44,970 nt of DNA from the NCBI GenBank assembly GCA_900618425.1, contig UZAN01041485.1, positions 5,926-50,895 of the forward strand, in the 5' to 3' direction. The notes beneath the pieces were generated by a model. That model worked only from the letters and a program-made list of their open reading frames with translations, had not been told where the DNA came from and ran no database searches. Position numbers and translations under genes: made by a program. Of this stretch, positions 34,139 through 44,970 are shown piece by piece. Position 1 is the stretch's first letter; every line of letters begins with the position of its first letter. This stretch comes from Echinostoma caproni. Its lineage: Eukaryota > Platyhelminthes > Trematoda > Plagiorchiida > Echinostomatidae.

Positions 34139-36137
34139 TCAGAAAATGATGTCATATTGGGCTGTTTTGTGATGGCCTAGCATGAAACACTTTAAGAGTT
34201 TGCGGGGTAGGGGTATACTGGGTAAGTCAATAATTAAAGTCGAAAAGAGGTACGAAGAAAGCATAGCATCCTGCAAGATTCCCACATGGTTGACGGAACA
34301 GCTTTGAATCAACTCCGTTTGCTTTTGTTCACTGGGTCCTTCTGGAGTCGTAGTCTTCCATCCACACACACTGCGTGATGAGGCAACAAAATGACTGCAA
34401 TTTTTGGGCAAGGCGGGGTTGTGGAATTGAATGAAGATAACCGAGAGAGAATAAAAGAACACATTTTTGGAATCTGCTTTAAATTTACAAATAAATTTAA
34501 TGCATAAACAGATCATCAATGCACACGCAAACAGAAGAGGCTCAATAGCAGCAATAACAGAAAACTGAAAACGAGCAATAATCGTAGGCTCTGTTATTTT
34601 AATCTCATACAACGTCATGATAACGTCACGAAAGAGCTATGATAGGGTTTTTGATGAGGCAAATTTAGGAATGGAAAAAATGATCACAGGTCGTCGGAAA
34701 TGAAAGACCGAGCTTGTATGCATAGATTTACTAACGAGCGAAGTGAAAACCTCTGTGAATGGACTGGCGTCATGTTCGTGCCTCAATCAAAGTAGATCAT
34801 CTGGGACTACTACATTGATGATCTTCGCAGTCCTGAGTAGACTGAATACATCGTCATTGTACATTGGGTCTGTGGCAGATAAGCTCTCCGTAGATTTCGG
34901 AGGCATGTAATCGTCAAAAGGACAACTAAACGCAGCATTGAGAATGTCCACATTAATAGATGTATTGTTGACCGGTCCCTCTGTCCGCCCGGCAGTCTCA
35001 TTCCAATACTTGCTTTGCTTTTGGTCCCTTCATTCGTTTGCAGGTGAGACTGTTTGATAGGAGTTGTTTGCTGAAACATACGCTTATTATCTGGCTTCTT
35101 AGACGTTTCGACTTCGAACAGCATCTGCTTCTAGTGTAAAAAAAGCACCTTATAATTCAGTAACAACTGAAAATTGCATTCCTGGTGTCAATAACTTAGT
35201 CAACGGAGCAGACAGATTTTTCAGAAGAAAATCACTATGAGCCCATGGAAGAGAGGTGGGTTCTTCAGGAGAATGACACTGTTGGTTGTTTGTGTTTTGT
35301 TTGTTTTATCTGAATGATAACGGGGTATACGGACCGCGAGTAAACGGTTCGATATACGAGGCAGTGATCTGTAGTTGACACTGTTAGACTTGGTTTGCGA
35401 GAGAGAAAACACTCGATTGGTTAGCGGTGGCTTTTCTAGCATATGCCTCTTCTGATGGGGGTCCCAGAAAGATGAAAGGAAAAGTGTTTGGGGTTATGCA
35501 TCATCGAATCCACCAACAATAAAATTTTTAATTATCACGGACCATGAGGACAATGGAAGAAATAAGTTCATCACAAGACATACTAATATTCATTTGTGAT
35601 CAAAAGGGACCAATGTAAACGTTCTTCAGTGTCATGCTTCTAAGTTGGGATAAACTGGGTCGAAATGATGCAGCCAGGTGGCCAATACTATTAAAGAAGA
35701 AAGCCAGCAAATTTTCAAACTTGCCGCACCAATCACATTTTACGTAGGTTAACACCCCACCTCCCGTTCTGTTTCTACGTCTTTCTGTCTCGCCGAGAAC
35801 TTTTGAAACCGGATATGCGCACTGTGTATTGGTTCATCCAGGTTCCTGTTACGCGCATCACAGGCGTATTTGCATGAATGTGATACGTCAGCAGAGCAGT
35901 TGGGTCTGTCATTTTGTTCAAATGCGGATTTCGGAACTGTGGCATGGGATAACAGTCATCTTCATGAAGTGGAAGAGCTGCCTGCCACGCGGAACAACAA
36001 CGTTCCTCGCTGCAGCTAGAAAATCCCATTTGAGTACACTTTCGCGAGATAAATAACACCAAACCCGAAGGACTGTGTTTTATTTTGGGGAATGATTCCC
36101 TGGAATATGGACAGAATGAAAACCGAATGGAACCCAC
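34139..36137 (-). pseudogene. CR1-like LINE copy B: endonuclease, linker and RT
   Basis: A decayed ORF2 on the minus strand. Endonuclease: KMTVIPCHSSEIRI (about 35958), IHANTPVMRVTGTWMNQ and ISGFKSSRRDRKT (to 35775), shift, RRNRTGGGVLTYVKCDWCG (about 35768-35710), then EAYARKATANQSSVFSLANQ and YIEPFTRGPYTPLSFR, matching the C-terminal endonuclease of copy C with TAA stops. From 35029 to 34139 one frame of 297 codons carries only two internal stops (34789-34787 TGA, 34639-34637 TAG). It spans the linker (INVDILNAAFSCPFDD, as in copy C), the RT start (DVFSLLRTAKIINVVVPDDL), FTSLVSKSMHTSSV, IPKFAS, FRDVIMTLYEIK ('YRP.SL...'), VIFIQFHNPALPK (motif A, Asp lost), SRSVCG, NHVGILQDAMLSSYLFSTLI (motif B) and DLPS. 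The YADD motif is replaced by MLGHHK, so the RT is dead. It is in opposite orientation to copies A and C. Confidence 0.78.
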
Positions 36138-37565
36138 TAAATGAATTCTAATGCAACCTCAAAAACAAACGCAGTGCAGCCAATCGCAAAACGTGTTTCT
36201 GACAGGTCAAATTAGATTGCGTAAGATACGTTACTAATATAATTCTGAAAAAAATTAACTGAAACTGTATCTATAAGGGTGATTGATTAGATATGCCATG
36301 GATATATAAGCTCATTTCTGAGAAGGTGGATAAATCCATCAGCATAAACTATAGTGATCCCGTTGGTAATTATGGTATTGAATTCCATGCATGAACAAAT
36401 TAGTAATTAATAAGTCTTGCTCGCCATGTGAAGAGTTGATATACCATAGACTGAGAACGCAAAAGTGTTCCACTATAGAAATCCTGCTTGTACAGCAAGA
36501 CGGTCAACATTCATATTGGAATCTCATTCGAGGCCATCACGAACCCTTCCGTTTCATCTGAGTCCCGTCGGATCTGTGCATACGTATATCCATATTAAAA
36601 CAAAAATGAATGAAATGAAACCTTTTCATTACAAATTTTGCAAAAATCACTTATTATGAGCTCATGGCTTATTTAAGTTACAAATTTCACTTACCTTATG
36701 TTGGAGACATCAGCTAAGACTCAAAATGTCTGATTAATCTATATTTAGGAAGTTTCTCGATAATTAGTAAGTGGTGTTTGATCCAACGTATCAGCTATTG
36801 CTCTACAAGCTCTTGTTCCGGAACCGGTCGAGTATGAAGGCACAATTGTAGTAGTCGGAATAGACAACAATCACGAATGACACAAAGCACGGATCAGGAA
36901 TCACAATTGCAACTGAATCACGAAATCGCACTGCTAGTCGTTTTGCGAAGTTTAGCGCCAACGAGATGCAGGTAAAGATGAAAGAGGAGGTGATTCATTT
37001 ATTGACACGAATCAAAGGGATTAAACAGCATAGAAATAGGAATAATTTTAGCTAAACAGGGGCCAACCAAACGCCGTTTGCTTCTTCTTCGTCAAAGAGC
37101 TCCTGATTGAGTTGCACGGCTTTTCATTGGCCTAATCTTGTGGCCTCTAAACCATTGTCCTGAAACCCCTTGCCTGATGCTAACTCATAGACCTGGAGCG
37201 CTCATCATCACAATTAGCTCATCCAGGCAAGCTGTATTCAAACCATTTTGAAGAATTCACTCATTTTTCTCATGTTAACAGATTTGGTAACTCCAGTGGC
37301 TGTATTGCTGATGTTTAATAGTGAGAGTTTAGTTCCTGGAAGGATCCATAAGTTTGCCACAATACCATGTGTTATTTTACCGTTTAAAATGTTCATTCAA
37401 TAGGCAAATTAAGTTGTCAGCTTTACGAGCAGCATCAAATCCGAATATATGAGATAGTTCATGTAGACATTCATTTATTGCTGCATATGTAAGGACATCT
37501 AATGTTTTGTGTCTAATAACAAATATGGAACTACCCATGCGGTTTTCGATAAACGTGTTACTGGA
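36138..37565. other. Non-coding stretch
   Basis: On the minus strand this is the 5' side of LINE copy B, but no ORF1-like sequence is recognisable. Nothing else is seen. Confidence 0.4.
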
Positions 37566-37638
37566 TGCTGGTGGTCAAGCGGTAAGGAACATTAAGTTTT
37601 CACTCCGGAGGTCGTGTGTTCGAATCTCTCCAAGATCG
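37566..37638 (+). repeat. tRNA-derived SINE-like head
   Basis: GTGGTCAAGCGG (37571-37582) is a good A box. ACTCCGGAGGTCGTGT followed by GTTCGAATCTC (B box, 37618-37628) is strikingly tRNA-like. The T and acceptor stems do not pair properly, so this is a retroposed tRNA-derived sequence. The AT-rich tail with AATAAAG repeats near 37737-37758 may be the SINE 3' end. Confidence 0.55.
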
Positions 37639-38710
37639 CCAACTAACTTTTCCCGTTCTCCGTGTGCGCTTTTTCTCAGCCTTTACATTGGATGCTTTCC
37701 CTATCCTAGAAAGTGATTATCTTGTATTCCATACAAAATAAAGTATAAAGAAAAATAAAAGGATTTCTTGTGACTATCTACCTACAACAAGATCTCACCC
37801 TAGGCAAAGCCTTTCCAGATGAAACGCACATTAAGTTATGTGAACAAATCTAACTTTGGAGGCAGAGAGAAGATATATCAGTGAGAACTCAATAAAGAGA
37901 ACACATCAGAAGTACGTGATTTTTAATGAGTTTGATCGGATGTACACATATGTAAGATAGTTCTGATTGGTATTCTGTGTAGGTTTTAGTTAGTACGGAG
38001 TTAGAAAAGTTGTACTGAGTGCAACAGGGAATGCGTCTATCTTAGTTTACATGGATTACCAATGCGGTCGTAAAGGTTGAATAAATACGATGCACCAGAA
38101 TCTGCACAAAATTAATAGTTGTACGGTGGTCAAAGCAATTCACTGTCATGACCTGTGTGAGAACATCGGAGAAGAATCAGTGAAAAACGGGGGTGTGCTT
38201 AATGGGGTACATACGATCTATATTTGATAATAAAGTGGTCAACTGAATGATTTCAAATTCTCGTCGCATATAATTCCACTTAATTCCCCTTTAACTCCCA
38301 TCCGGAGGAGTTTAATATGAATCTCTCGTTGCAGGTGCTAGTGACCCATACGGAACCCCCAATTGATCGGGATCAGATAGAACTTGAACGGAACCATTGT
38401 GATGCATAGATAGTCTGGTCACGTCAATTATGCTGAAAACAACTGAAGTAAACCAATTGCCCTGATCCACGAATAAACAACAGGTTAAATCCATTGTCAT
38501 GTCGTGCACTGTAAGTCACATGTTCAAGTGAATTTTGTTTCCTACCTTTCTGAGCTATTTTTTCGGCACCTAATTATTATTTGAATTACACACGTTTTTG
38601 GATCTTTTTCAATCTCCAAGACTGATCGAATAATTTACTCCTTGGGTACGTTTTTTTATTTTATTAGATATGATTTACTCTCCCTCGTCGCACTTAATTT
38701 TTGAAATATC

Positions 38711-38740
38711 TGTCTGTATCTGTATTTGTATTTGTATTTT
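38711..38740. repeat. TGTATC/TGTATT short tandem repeat
   Basis: About four to five imperfect 6-bp units. Confidence 0.7.
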
Positions 38741-38958
38741 ACAAGAAGGTTGCTACCCTTCCGTGATCAGAAACCTACACCACTAGATAGCTCTGATCAT
38801 GTTATTCTAAAGGTATAATATAAACGGATACATTAAATTGAAATAAGGATCCAGGACAACAAAGCCAAATGAATTGTCCATTGGAGAGCCTAGAAATAAT
38901 AAGACCTTGGACTGTCTACACAAGATTTTCCGTATTTTCAGACCAGAACCATTCTTCC

Positions 38959-38977
38959 GCCCCTNCCCCCCCCCCCC
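38959..38977. repeat. Poly-C tract with an ambiguous base
   Basis: Twelve consecutive C after an N at 38965. The N probably reflects difficulty sequencing through the homopolymer. Confidence 0.85.
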
Positions 38978-41900
38978 GGAAATGTATTATTGGTTACCTT
39001 GATTTTTGATTTTATAGTTGCTTTCCGCTAGAAATTTTATTTATACATTGAGATAGATGTCCATCACAGTCAAAAAAACAGTTGCTCCAGGGAGAAAACA
39101 CATAACCATGAATATGGACATAGAAACTAAGTGCAATGTCTTACCCGGTTGATTAAATCTGAAATTTAACGCCTAAATAAAGTTTATATCCGGAGGAACA
39201 TGAGCATGCTGCAAAACACCAGTGTGGCAGTATCGATAACCCAAAATAGTCAACTATTGATGTTAAAATCTCAATTCTGCGTTTCGCCCGGTTTCACATT
39301 GGACAGCTTTACTTATCACAAATAGCTCCAGACGACACCACTTATTGAGTTCACTGTGCTCCTCCAGCAGCTGCGGAAAGGTGAGATGAATAACGTTTCT
39401 GGTTTGGACTAACTGTGGTCCGCGGTACTCAAGGAATGTGTAGACACTTTTCAGTTCTATTAACCACAACTTTCATTGACTGTTTAACAAGTGGGAAAAA
39501 TCCTGACATTTGATGAACAACCCAGATAACCTTTATTTCCAAAAGGAACCGGGGAAAGAAATCCCGTCGACAAAACATATGTGATACTCAAATTGTGTGA
39601 GATAATCTTGATACTATGATCTGTTGCAGAATGTGAAATGACAAATAAATTTGCATATCACTCTTCACACTTCATTGCTCACCTTGTTCGCTCTGAAGAA
39701 AATGTGTATGGCCGTTGGAATGGACCGTATAGGCTATGAAAACCCTTTTGGTACTTCTTTTCGTTCAATATTGTACAATATGCTTATATAAAACTGTGCT
39801 TCAACGTCAATAAATCTTATGCTTTCCCTGCTGTTTCACTGGGAAAAATTTATCCTCATTTTCCCTTCCCCGAGTTTTAAAACATTTTACACTTCGGCGT
39901 TCTTTTGCTAGAAATACGCCGATAATGTTGTGTTAGAGACGTACCATACCAAGCAATCTAAATAAATTTTTGACCGATCCGTGTCGTTTCCCTTTCGCTA
40001 AATGTCTCAAAAAGCCGAAATGCTATCCTTGCCCTGTTGGTTAAGAAACTCTCCGTATCCCCCGTAACTAATTTTCTCTCCTATTCTGCTAATGATTAAC
40101 CCATAACACCAAAAAATGAAAATATCTTGACATCACGCCATCACACAACTTATCATGGTTCATGCACGATCAACAGACGTTCTGCAAAGTTCAAAATTTC
40201 GAAATATGACAGACTATACTGTCGTATTTCTTCCTCCCTTTATAAATAATTTCTTTTCCCCACAATTTCGTTATTGAATAGTTGGTGAATGCATGCATAC
40301 TCACCTCTGAGTCCACTGACTCAATTATTCTCCTTGATCTTCATAAAAATGAAATCTCATTTGATGGCAAGAAACTTGAGACACATTTCCAAGCGCAATG
40401 GAACCAATAAAAGCCAGAAGATATTTAAAAAAACCTAAATATATATAGAACTTTTGTTTACAAAAGTTTATCATGCTCTTACCATCTATTGATCAATAAA
40501 CTTGCGACATAGAATCCGCAACATCCACGTTCAAGCTTTTATTCGCTCCGACCTCTGTGTATCGTAATTCTGTTTTGCCATATCTTTTACGTTTGTTTGT
40601 TGATGACCAGAAAGTGTACACAGTCTTACGCAATTGCTTACTTTGTTGAAGAACCTCATGTTTGGCCTATTTTACTTTTATGCAACCTGATTATGTAAGA
40701 TTCAATGATATTACTTCGACCATCCGAGTAAATGAAGCTACCACTGCATTGATCCAAGACGCGTATGATAAATCTCATTGTAAATGCTCAAAGACAATCT
40801 GACAGAATCTAACAACGAATTGCATTTGACCAACTTATTCAAAAAAGGTACTTTTAAGATTTTTGGTTCTTGCTGTTGCTGCTCCAACATCAGACAATGA
40901 CATTTACCGAATTAATTTGATAGGCAGATGATCTCAATCATAGTGTGCTTTACTTCAAAGTAGGCATATTTGTTGCGAATGACATCGCACGTGATGCATT
41001 TATTGTGTCTTTCAATAAACCTTCTTGGAAAAAACATCAAACATCAAACCATACACTGTGATCACAAAAGAAAAAGAATCATTAAAAGGAAAGTTATTAC
41101 CCAATCCCATGTTGTTCCAATTTAGTTTTGATATAATTGCTCAGCACAGTTGATCTACGAGAAAGCATGTACAGTTGGACGGGATAACAACTGACCATTT
41201 TGAAAAGAGAATCTAAAGAATAAATGAAACATATTTTCTGGATTTTGTTTGATGAATAACTTAATAACACAATAAAATAAAAATGTTTTATTCGGTAAAA
41301 CTAGTGCACGATACAATTTCCATTGTTGTAACCTGCTCTTGTTCCCGAGGAAATGTGTAATCCTTCCATATTCGCAAACGGAAGAAACTGACAGCGCGCA
41401 ATTGAATTAACTTTTTGCATTTCTTTCTATCAGTCGGCACATTTCTGTTGCCATGCCCTGATTTTGCGTGTCCTATTTTTGACCACCCTAGGGGGGGCGC
41501 TAAGACTCTCCGGCACAAACTGACAACTGTGAACCGGGTTTCTCTTCTGAATAAATAGCTAAATGATAAAGCTTTGTGACCTCTTGTCTACTCAATTCTT
41601 AACATGATCGAGCCTCCTTCGTTATCCGATGACCAGATCTGATTTTTTGACCGTTCAACATCCCGTAACAATTTTTAGAGTGGCAAGCTTAGATTAGCCC
41701 ATTCGATTGTTAACAGGCACCAGTCCCGAACAGGACAAAACAGTGCTCTTTGTTGGTTATCACAAACATTTCCATCCCGTAACAATACTTGTTAAAATTC
41801 ATTAGAAACCTATTTGATCTCTATCGTAACATATGGGGTAGCCTGGTCTGGACTGAGAGCACCCCTACCAGGACATGTTTCGTTTTTTTTGCGAAATCGC

Positions 41901-43269
41901 ATATTTTTCCCCTAGTTATCCATAATGCATTGAAAAGAAATTTCGAATTAAATTTCGGGGTCAAATGCTTGCAAAATGCTTTTCAATACAGAACATGATA
42001 CAAACTGAATAACTCGACAATGCACAGTTCATTCTATCAGTTCTGAGTGTGCAAGAATCATTCATTCCTAGTTGTTTCAGAACGCTCACTTTTTCATAGT
42101 AAATGCATTCAGTCACCTCCTATTCAATCACCACAGATTTGTTGACAGAGGTCATCCACACGAAATTTTGGTCGGGGCAGTCCAACACAGAGGATCAGTC
42201 AGTCCAGTGATAATCAGCTTGTTCATGGTACCCGTAATAATTGTTTGACGTATTCTGAATCCCACAAGCGATTCTCTCGCGACAGGAACCTCATCTAATA
42301 CGTAGAAGGCTTTATATGCATGAGTGATAGTGACTGCAAAATCCCAGGCTTAATATTTGAAGCTGTTATATTTGTTAACGATAACATGTCCTGTAAGTCG
42401 GCAGTAATACGAATACCGTTCATAATTCCATTGCCGAGCTCCTATTTCCCGTTTCATTAAAAATGCGCAACATTCGACCTAATACAAGCAATAGCACATA
42501 TTGTCGAGGTGGTTTTTGGAAGTTCCCCAGCCTTCCCATACGGTGCAACGAAATGGTTCCATTACCATAAATCTATCCACCACAGTCACACGTCCTCTGA
42601 TTTCATCGTTACTTATGAGATCCTTCAACTAAACGCAGATAATACTGCGCAGGCAAAGGCTATAGAAAAAAGATAGTGTGCTTTCATTACCTGTTATGTA
42701 GCCGTGAGTAACACAGCACTAACATTATAGTTTCGTCTTTTTTCTTTGGGTCTTCTTGGACTCAAAAAGCACGCTGCTATAAAAAAGGGGTACCTTAGCT
42801 GTTTACGGTTAACCGCGGGATGATCGCTTAGCCCGGTGGTTCATCCTGTCCCGTTGTACGTGTAAACCTTTTCAGACGGTTCTCGCGTTATGGAAGTTGA
42901 CCGAGCATTTTTGTCTCCTTTTTCAACCAGATTTTTACTTGCATTACTCTTCAGCGTACTGATGAGAGTTGAGGTCAATTTCGTTTGTGCTATCCAAAGA
43001 GTTATCGTTCAGCCATCCACACGCTCTCTGAATAAACGAAATTTCCAGTTTCAGAGAGGTCGCAGATTAGCAATCGTCAATCCCACTTTCATTGCGCGTT
43101 GTGAGATCTCAGAACACAGGCTTTGGATAACCGGTCGGCAACTCCCAAGGAAATAAAGTTTCGAACCAGTCTCAGGGTGTCACTACCTAAAAGGGTGCAG
43201 CCAAAGTCTTTGGTAATCACTCACTAGCGCTTTCCAAAGCATATACCATATAAAAATACTATAATTGTC

Positions 43270-43290
43270 CAAGGTACTTACGGTACCTTG
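43270..43290. repeat. 8-bp inverted repeat CAAGGTAC / GTACCTTG
   Basis: Perfect arms around a 5-nt loop, about 450 bp upstream of LINE copy C. It could form a hairpin; no function assigned. Confidence 0.6.
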
Positions 43291-43722
43291 CATCACCTGT
43301 GTTTATTTTCTGGATAAAGACGTTATCAATGGCATGCTTTAAGCTTGCATCTTTCTCCTGAAAGCAGATCAAAATCTTTTTTTCGTTCAGCAACGTGTTT
43401 TACAACATTAATTATCAATGATATCTTTGAAGAGAAATAAACAGACAGAGCATGCCCTGTTGATGGCAAATGTGTTAAAGTGCACTATTGTTATCACTAT
43501 TCTTTTAGGTTTGACGGGAGATTGCTTTTTAGATCAGAAACTTAGTGCGCGCCCTTCGATTGGCTGCGTTACGTTTTGTGTGCTCTTCATCCCACTGCAT
43601 TTTATGATTATCTCGATGTCAAACATGTTCCGGACCCATACCTACTGTTGTCAGGAAATGCTTAGACTGAAATCTGTTAATTCTGTGCCTTACACAAATA
43701 ATGTGCTTGGAGAATATGGCAA

Positions 43723-44970
43723 TCATGCTTGGATCAAGAAGCGTAAGCGTGCTGGATGACAGTGTGCGCTTAATAGCATCCCTCCTGCCAAGAACACCGT
43801 GCCGTCATTGGTCAGTACCAATGTTCGCTCTCTCTTCGCAACGATCTCGGATTTCACTTCCTCACTAAAAACACGCATACATTCCAAGACATGTGTCGCA
43901 TGCATACAAGAAACCTGATTGAATCAAAACGTTGAGGATGCTGTCGTGCAGGTAGATCGTTTCGATCATTACCGGCAGGATAGACAACATCGTAGGAAGA
44001 AAACTGGAGGCGGTATGGCAACGTACATCAACACTTCTTGGTGTGGCAGGTCTGCAGTGATTTTCAGCTATTCTGAAAAATCCATTGACTGTTTATCCGT
44101 TCGTGGTCATCCCAGATTTTCCCGATATTAGAGTACAATTATTACTAATGTGTATATACCTCCTTCGTGCTTCCAATCAGATATGTCTTCTTTCTTTGAT
44201 CATTACATCCCGTTTTGGCTCCAATATTAGATGAGAATCTTCATTTGGCTGTTGGTGACTTCAACCATGCAAGCACTTTCCCCCTGCTTTATTTTGGCTT
44301 GTCTGATTTGTCTCATTCTCCTACCGGAGGCAGCTCTATACTTGACCGGGTAATTACAAACCATCCCTCTTTGTTTTCGCTCAAACTAATGACCCTAGAC
44401 GTTTCCAGTGATCATTGTGTTCTCCTCTTAAGACCAAAGATATACTCCCGCTCTGCATATCCAACATTCATACGATCAAACCAGATAAGGTTTCATCTCC
44501 GCAAATTTTCATCAACCCATATTTCTCTTCTCTGCCGTTCCATAACGGTTATCCAATCTTGGTTTTCTTCTTGTTCATTACTTCTTAACTGTGTCGGTCG
44601 TTTCACCGAAACGATGAAATTAATCACCCGTTTTTGCTGTCCCATGGAAACGCTGCTTATTTGCAACGGCAAAATTGCATCTCCTAGCTTGAACTTACCA
44701 CGAAGGCAAAAGGAACGATCCTATAAATCTCGTCATTCATCTGCTGTAAAGTACCATTCTAACTTAATTAAGGCTGAGATTATACGTTTAAACAAGAGGT
44801 TCGCTTCCCAAATCCTGCGAACGAAAAGCACAATGTTTCTGTCGCAAGGAATTCGTCTTCTCTGCGGACAAAAAAGCAAAAACGTGAACAGTGATGATGT
44901 AAATAGCCTTAACGCTGCATTTCTTTATCCGTCTAACGATACCCAGATACCCTCTTTCCCATGTGAGGCT
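43723..44970 (+). pseudogene. CR1-like LINE copy C: endonuclease and linker, running off the window
   Basis: A basic leader (KKRKRAG, 43736-43756) ends at a TGA. The same frame then reads VPSLVSTNVRSLFATISDF, KTCVACIQET, a TGA at 43916-43918 where the catalytic-region Trp is expected, LNQNVEDAVVQVDRF, HRRKKTGGGMATYINTSWC, RGHPRFSRY, a TAG, then TIITNVYIPPSCFQSD. One base is lost near 44213-44217. From 44215 a frame of 252 codons stays open to the window end: LAPILDENLHLAVGDFNHAS (catalytic GDFN), SSILDRVITNHPSLFSLKL, DVSSDHCVLLL (SDH catalytic motif), PKIYSRSAYPTFIRSNQ, then the linker to DDVNSLNAAFLYPSND. The RT should start just beyond the edge. The frame 43418-43759 just upstream may be part of the same ORF, but its N-terminal part is unrecognised. 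It is the best-preserved LINE copy here, disabled by two stops and one frameshift in the part visible. Confidence 0.87.

Larger units (their letters stand above)
37639..43269. other. Long non-coding stretch
   Basis: No gene or coding element recognised in 5.6 kb. It contains a TGTATT-type short tandem repeat (38711-38740), a poly-C tract with one undetermined base (38959-38977), and T-rich or A-rich runs. Frames at 41288-41518 (-), 41789-41998 (+) and 42890-43156 (+) have no domains. Confidence 0.45.

Noticed and set aside
34139..34618. 159-codon minus-strand frame considered as an unknown membrane protein because of a hydrophobic N-terminal third
   Set aside because: It is in frame with the LINE linker and shows the RT block order (SRSV, SVNHVGILQ...LSSYLF, DLPS); the hydrophobic part is decayed RT.
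34810..35124. 104-codon minus-strand frame taken at first as a host exon
   Set aside because: It lies inside LINE copy B; the neighbouring frame carries the LINE linker and RT start that match copy C.
42815..42900. TTAGCCCGGTGGTTCATCC as another tRNA-like head
   Set aside because: No acceptable B box follows at the required distance.
1..44970. CRISPR arrays, bacterial operons, prophage, plasmid or toxin-antitoxin systems
   Set aside because: No regularly spaced repeats, ribosome-binding sites or prokaryotic gene clusters are present; the content is eukaryotic.

Overview
The window looks like AT-rich, gene-poor DNA from a metazoan nuclear genome. The best guess is a parasitic flatworm (trematode or cestode). 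That guess rests on the retroelement mix: two lineages of Penelope-like elements (PLEs) carrying GIY-YIG endonucleases, a CR1-like LINE, and a Ty3/Gypsy element of the kind common in those genomes. No bacterial features are present: no operons, no Shine-Dalgarno sites and no dense coding. No complete host gene could be recognised. Almost every reading frame that carries a real protein signal is a decayed retroelement.

Layout: 1-441 (+) is the GIY-YIG 3' end of a PLE (lineage 1). 5745-6110 (+) is LINE copy A, endonuclease part only. 7.0-7.4 kb (-) and 9.57-9.64 kb (+) hold tRNA-derived, SINE-like heads. 15704-16007 (-) is a lineage-1 PLE endonuclease relic. 16812-18385 (+) is a Ty3/Gypsy integrase that starts right after an ATTT microsatellite and is interrupted by a 678-nt assembly gap (17217-17894); a possible 3' LTR follows. 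About 20.08-20.28 kb (+) holds a decayed C2H2 zinc-finger fragment. 21005-22289 (+) is a 5'-truncated lineage-1 PLE with both reverse transcriptase (RT) and endonuclease. 27608-27877 (-) is an unidentified, protein-like open frame with a poly(A) signal behind it, the best candidate for a host exon.

29330-31590 is the most complete element: a lineage-2 PLE on the + strand, flanked by two arms in inverted orientation. Each arm holds a hammerhead-ribozyme-like core. 32773-33115 (+) is another lineage-1 relic. 34139-36137 (-) is LINE copy B, running from endonuclease through linker to RT. 43723-44970 (+) is LINE copy C, running off the window edge.

The elements would have worked by target-primed reverse transcription (PLEs nicking with GIY-YIG, LINEs with an AP-type endonuclease) or by integrase (Gypsy). 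Nearly every recognised copy carries stops, frameshifts or truncation; the short fragment at 1-441 has none but is incomplete. The rest of the window is AT-rich intergenic or intronic DNA with simple repeats, small palindromes and three isolated N positions (9604, 18876, 38965).
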